From Tethya wilhelma (taxonomy: Eukaryota > Porifera > Demospongiae > Tethyida > Tethyidae): a stretch of 64,000 nt of DNA. The notes below the pieces were generated by a model, which searched no databases, was not told the DNA's origin, and worked only from the letters and a program-made list of their open reading frames with translations. Positions 62,176-64,000 of the stretch are shown here, piece by piece (position 1 is the stretch's first letter; every line of letters starts with the position of its first letter). The DNA lies in NCBI GenBank assembly GCA_964030475.1, contig CAXIPT010000002.1:8774065-8838064 (forward strand). The letters run 5' to 3'. The position numbers and the translations under genes are program-made.

Positions 62176-63185
62176 CAAGTATAATAAAAATTTTATAAAA
62201 ATGAGAAGTGTAGGAATGGGCAGTGCGGTAAAAAGCAATGAAACAAGGTAAGTCTCTGAATTTCGGCACATGACTACTTCATTTTCATGAGTCAATTGCA
62301 AGTTTGAATTCCATCATTCAATGATAATTATCAGCCATTTGGCTCATGAGTCAATGCAAGCAATCACTTGATTAATTTAGATAAAGTAACAAGCATGTAG
62401 ATCGAGTGTAGGTAGTACACAGTAGCGTATGAGAGTTGAGTACAAAAAATGAAGTAGTCATGTGCCGAAATTCAGAGACTTGCCTTGTTTCATTGCTTTT
62501 TACCGCACTGCCCATTCCTACACTTCTCATTTTTATAAAATTTTTATTATACTTGTTCATTCACTTTTTTAAACACTAAAGTGCTCAATTGCATGGAAAG
62601 AATCATATAGCAGAGACTAGTCAGTCTCTACAACAGAAATGTGCATTTGATGCGCATGCGCACTATATGCATGCAACCACGTGTTCTATTGACGACCTTT
62701 GCCTACATAAAAGGCTAACTAAATTGACGACCTTTACCTACATTAAAAAGGCTAAATAAAAAGTACAGTATTTTATATCGAGAGTTTCAAAGCTGCCTAG
62801 ATTTTGTTTGCTGCCTTTTCGCCAGCAAACGAGTCAAAAAGGACGTAGTGTGCATCAAATGAAGTCCCACTATATGGTCAAAGTTGGCTCAATGCCTTTT
62901 GTTTGTCTGGAAATCGCGTTCAAGTAAGTCAGTTAGGAAGGAAGGAAGGAAGGGGAGAACAAAATTGCACTGTTGTGGCTTCTCGCCAGCGCTCTCTCCA
63001 GAGTGTTCCAGAAACTTTCTGCCAGTTTTCTTGGTTAATACAGTAAGCAAACTGTCTGGGGGAGGCTATTAAATGCATTTGAAGGCTTAGCTTTCTTTCC
63101 CTGAAAGTTTATAAGCATGAACATTTTGTATTGTGTCAATGGGACAGTCGGCCCATTCCTACTATACGTACTACCGTACGTATGA
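62176..63185 (+). repeat. Composite element copy O, full length (GGAA subfamily)
   Basis: Foldback 62,176-62,551. Tail with GCGCATGCGC at 62,652-62,661, CACGTG at 62,678-62,683, a locally doubled TTGACGACCTTT segment (62,690-62,745) and (GGAA)n at about 62,935-62,955. Terminus TACGTACTACCGTACGTATGA. It ends 90 bp before the TIR gene's ATG. Confidence 0.93.
62652..62683. promoter_or_regulatory. Candidate NRF-1-like palindrome plus E-box in copy O
   Basis: GCGCATGCGC is the consensus palindrome bound by animal NRF-1. CACGTG is the bHLH E-box. The pair sits about 600 bp upstream of the TIR gene. The same pair is kept in copies C, D, F, H and N. Function is inferred from the motifs only. Confidence 0.4.
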
Positions 63186-63275
63186 TACTAGGGAACGGCC
63201 CGCCCGGAGAAAGATCCCGTTGTAGCAAATTAACGGCTAAAGCCAACGGGATTTATTAATCGTACGAATGCCCAC

Positions 63276-64000
63276 ATGGATCTCTCAACTGTGCAGCCGA
63301 GAACCGTGCATGTTGAACGACGCCAGTACAACGTACAGATTAAGGAGAACTATGGGCTGGATGGAAGAACAGGATATTGGTGGTTAATCTTTACGTTTGA
63401 CTTTGCTCTTGAAAGAAGCATAGAAGTTCGTCTCACCAACTTCAAGCACGGTGATCGGAACGACTGGACTCTTGAGGTAACAAAATGTCGGTACTTAGGC
63501 ATAGAATCTAAAGATAACATGGCTTCATTTGACATGGTTGAAGAGTTTATTAACACAACAGAATTTGCCCGTTTGAACCGATGCGTAACCAGCAAGGAAA
63601 GCTTGTATACTTACCTAGAAACAAATGTAGTGCCTATTGTGACAAGAAAGATCAAGTACACAAAATTTAAGCCCCAGTTTCGATTCTTTCTCAGCCACAA
63701 GACAAAAGACAAACCAGTAATGCGTACATTTCAAAATGGGCTACAGTTTCTAGGCTATGATACTTGGCTCGATGAGGTGAACATGCCATTTGGCGCCAGC
63801 TTACAAGGAGCATTGAAGAGCTCAATTGATTCTTGTGATTGCTTGATAGCTTGGTTGACAGAAGAGTATTTTCAAAGCGACTACTGTAGAGCTGAACTTT
63901 TGTATGCTTACAAAGAGGGAAAGATTCTGCTTCTGTTTGGAGTCTATATGGACATCGCACATCACTTTACTGGTGATTTTGCCTTTGTGAAGGGTCTTGT
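63276..64000 (+). CDS. TIR-domain protein (runs off the window)
   Basis: Open from ATG 63,276 (MDLSTVQPRTVHVERRQYN) to the window end with no stop; at least 241 aa. The frame is closed upstream by TAA at 63,231. The N-terminal about 125 residues are unrecognised (YWWLIFTFDFALERSIEVRL). From about residue 133 a TIR domain follows: RFFLSHKTKDKPVMRTFQN, LGYDTWLDEVNMPFGASL, CDCLIAWLTEEYFQSDYCRA and ELLYAYKEGKILLL. The Glu in YCRAEL sits at the position of the NAD-hydrolase Glu of SARM1-type TIRs, so enzymatic activity is possible. The alternative is a scaffold TIR in immune signalling. Confidence 0.85.
   Translation, partial: MDLSTVQPRTVHVERRQYNVQIKENYGLDGRTGYWWLIFTFDFALERSIEVRLTNFKHGDRNDWTLEVTKCRYLGIESKDNMASFDMVEEFINTTEFARLNRCVTSKESLYTYLETNVVPIVTRKIKYTKFKPQFRFFLSHKTKDKPVMRTFQNGLQFLGYDTWLDEVNMPFGASLQGALKSSIDSCDCLIAWLTEEYFQSDYCRAELLYAYKEGKILLLFGVYMDIAHHFTGDFAFVKGL

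Overview
This is a metazoan nuclear genome window, most likely from a sponge (inference). The evidence is AT-rich non-coding DNA, short GT-AG introns with phase-1 joins, animal-only domain families (death-fold, TIR, FN3, Ig-like, EGF, VLIG-type and stonustoxin-family regions) and very dense small DNA transposons. It is a draft assembly from Illumina/Nextera data. It has two long N gaps (11,861-12,029 and 61,378-61,555), five isolated single n bases that mostly sit where homology breaks, and a Nextera adapter left at a contig edge (61,336-61,365).

Layout. 1-4.4 kb: a 2.25-kb block duplicated again at 12.0-14.3 kb. It holds a broken VLIG-like pseudogene and the 3' end of the giant gene. It is followed by a foldback element and the 5' end of an Ig-like secreted or membrane gene (minus strand). 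5-7.6 kb: a decayed Penelope-like retroelement with an internal duplication and a nested palindromic element. 8-11.9 kb: foldback repeats and four minus-strand EGF exons. 13.6-22.6 kb: a giant two-exon minus-strand gene (about 2,725 aa) with a helical, possibly death-fold N-terminus, a stonustoxin (SNTX)-like region, 13 FN3 domains, a P-loop GTPase and a Cys/His cluster. 26.3-29.7 kb: a divergently transcribed compact paralogue (SNTX-like, one FN3, GTPase). This compact gene lies between two inverted arms of 3.1-3.4 kb (22.5-25.7 and 36.8-40.2 kb). The right arm carries a truncated copy of the giant gene's first exon. 31-36.8 kb: mobile-element debris (palindromic MITE, LTR remnant, integrase pseudogene). 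41.8-44.4 kb: the C-terminal half of a VLIG/GVIN-type very large GTPase (minus strand), cut off at a single n. 45-53.8 kb: an intact Ulp1/SENP-type protease plus PHD gene, then related transposon-like coding remnants split by a CACTA-like element and a foldback element. 54-57 kb: a death-domain exon, a partial duplicate of it and a transmembrane exon. 59.5-61.2 kb: a small minus-strand two-exon gene fragment and a 5'-truncated LINE. 63.3 kb to the end: a TIR-domain gene running off the window.

The dominant repeat is a composite element of about 0.95-1.05 kb with at least twelve full or partial copies. It begins with a foldback of two roughly 100-bp arms, followed by a roughly 600-bp tail. The tail carries a GCGCATGCGC palindrome, a CACGTG box and a subfamily-specific microsatellite, and ends in a TACGTACTACCGTACGTATGA hairpin-like terminus. 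In several copies the two arms share substitutions not seen in other copies.

Function as a whole (inference): the coding content reads as an innate-immunity-like cluster of large P-loop GTPases, a VLIG-type gene, death-domain and TIR modules embedded in transposon-rich DNA. The divergent SNTX-FN3-GTPase pair next to VLIG-type sequence is the best candidate for an undescribed system.
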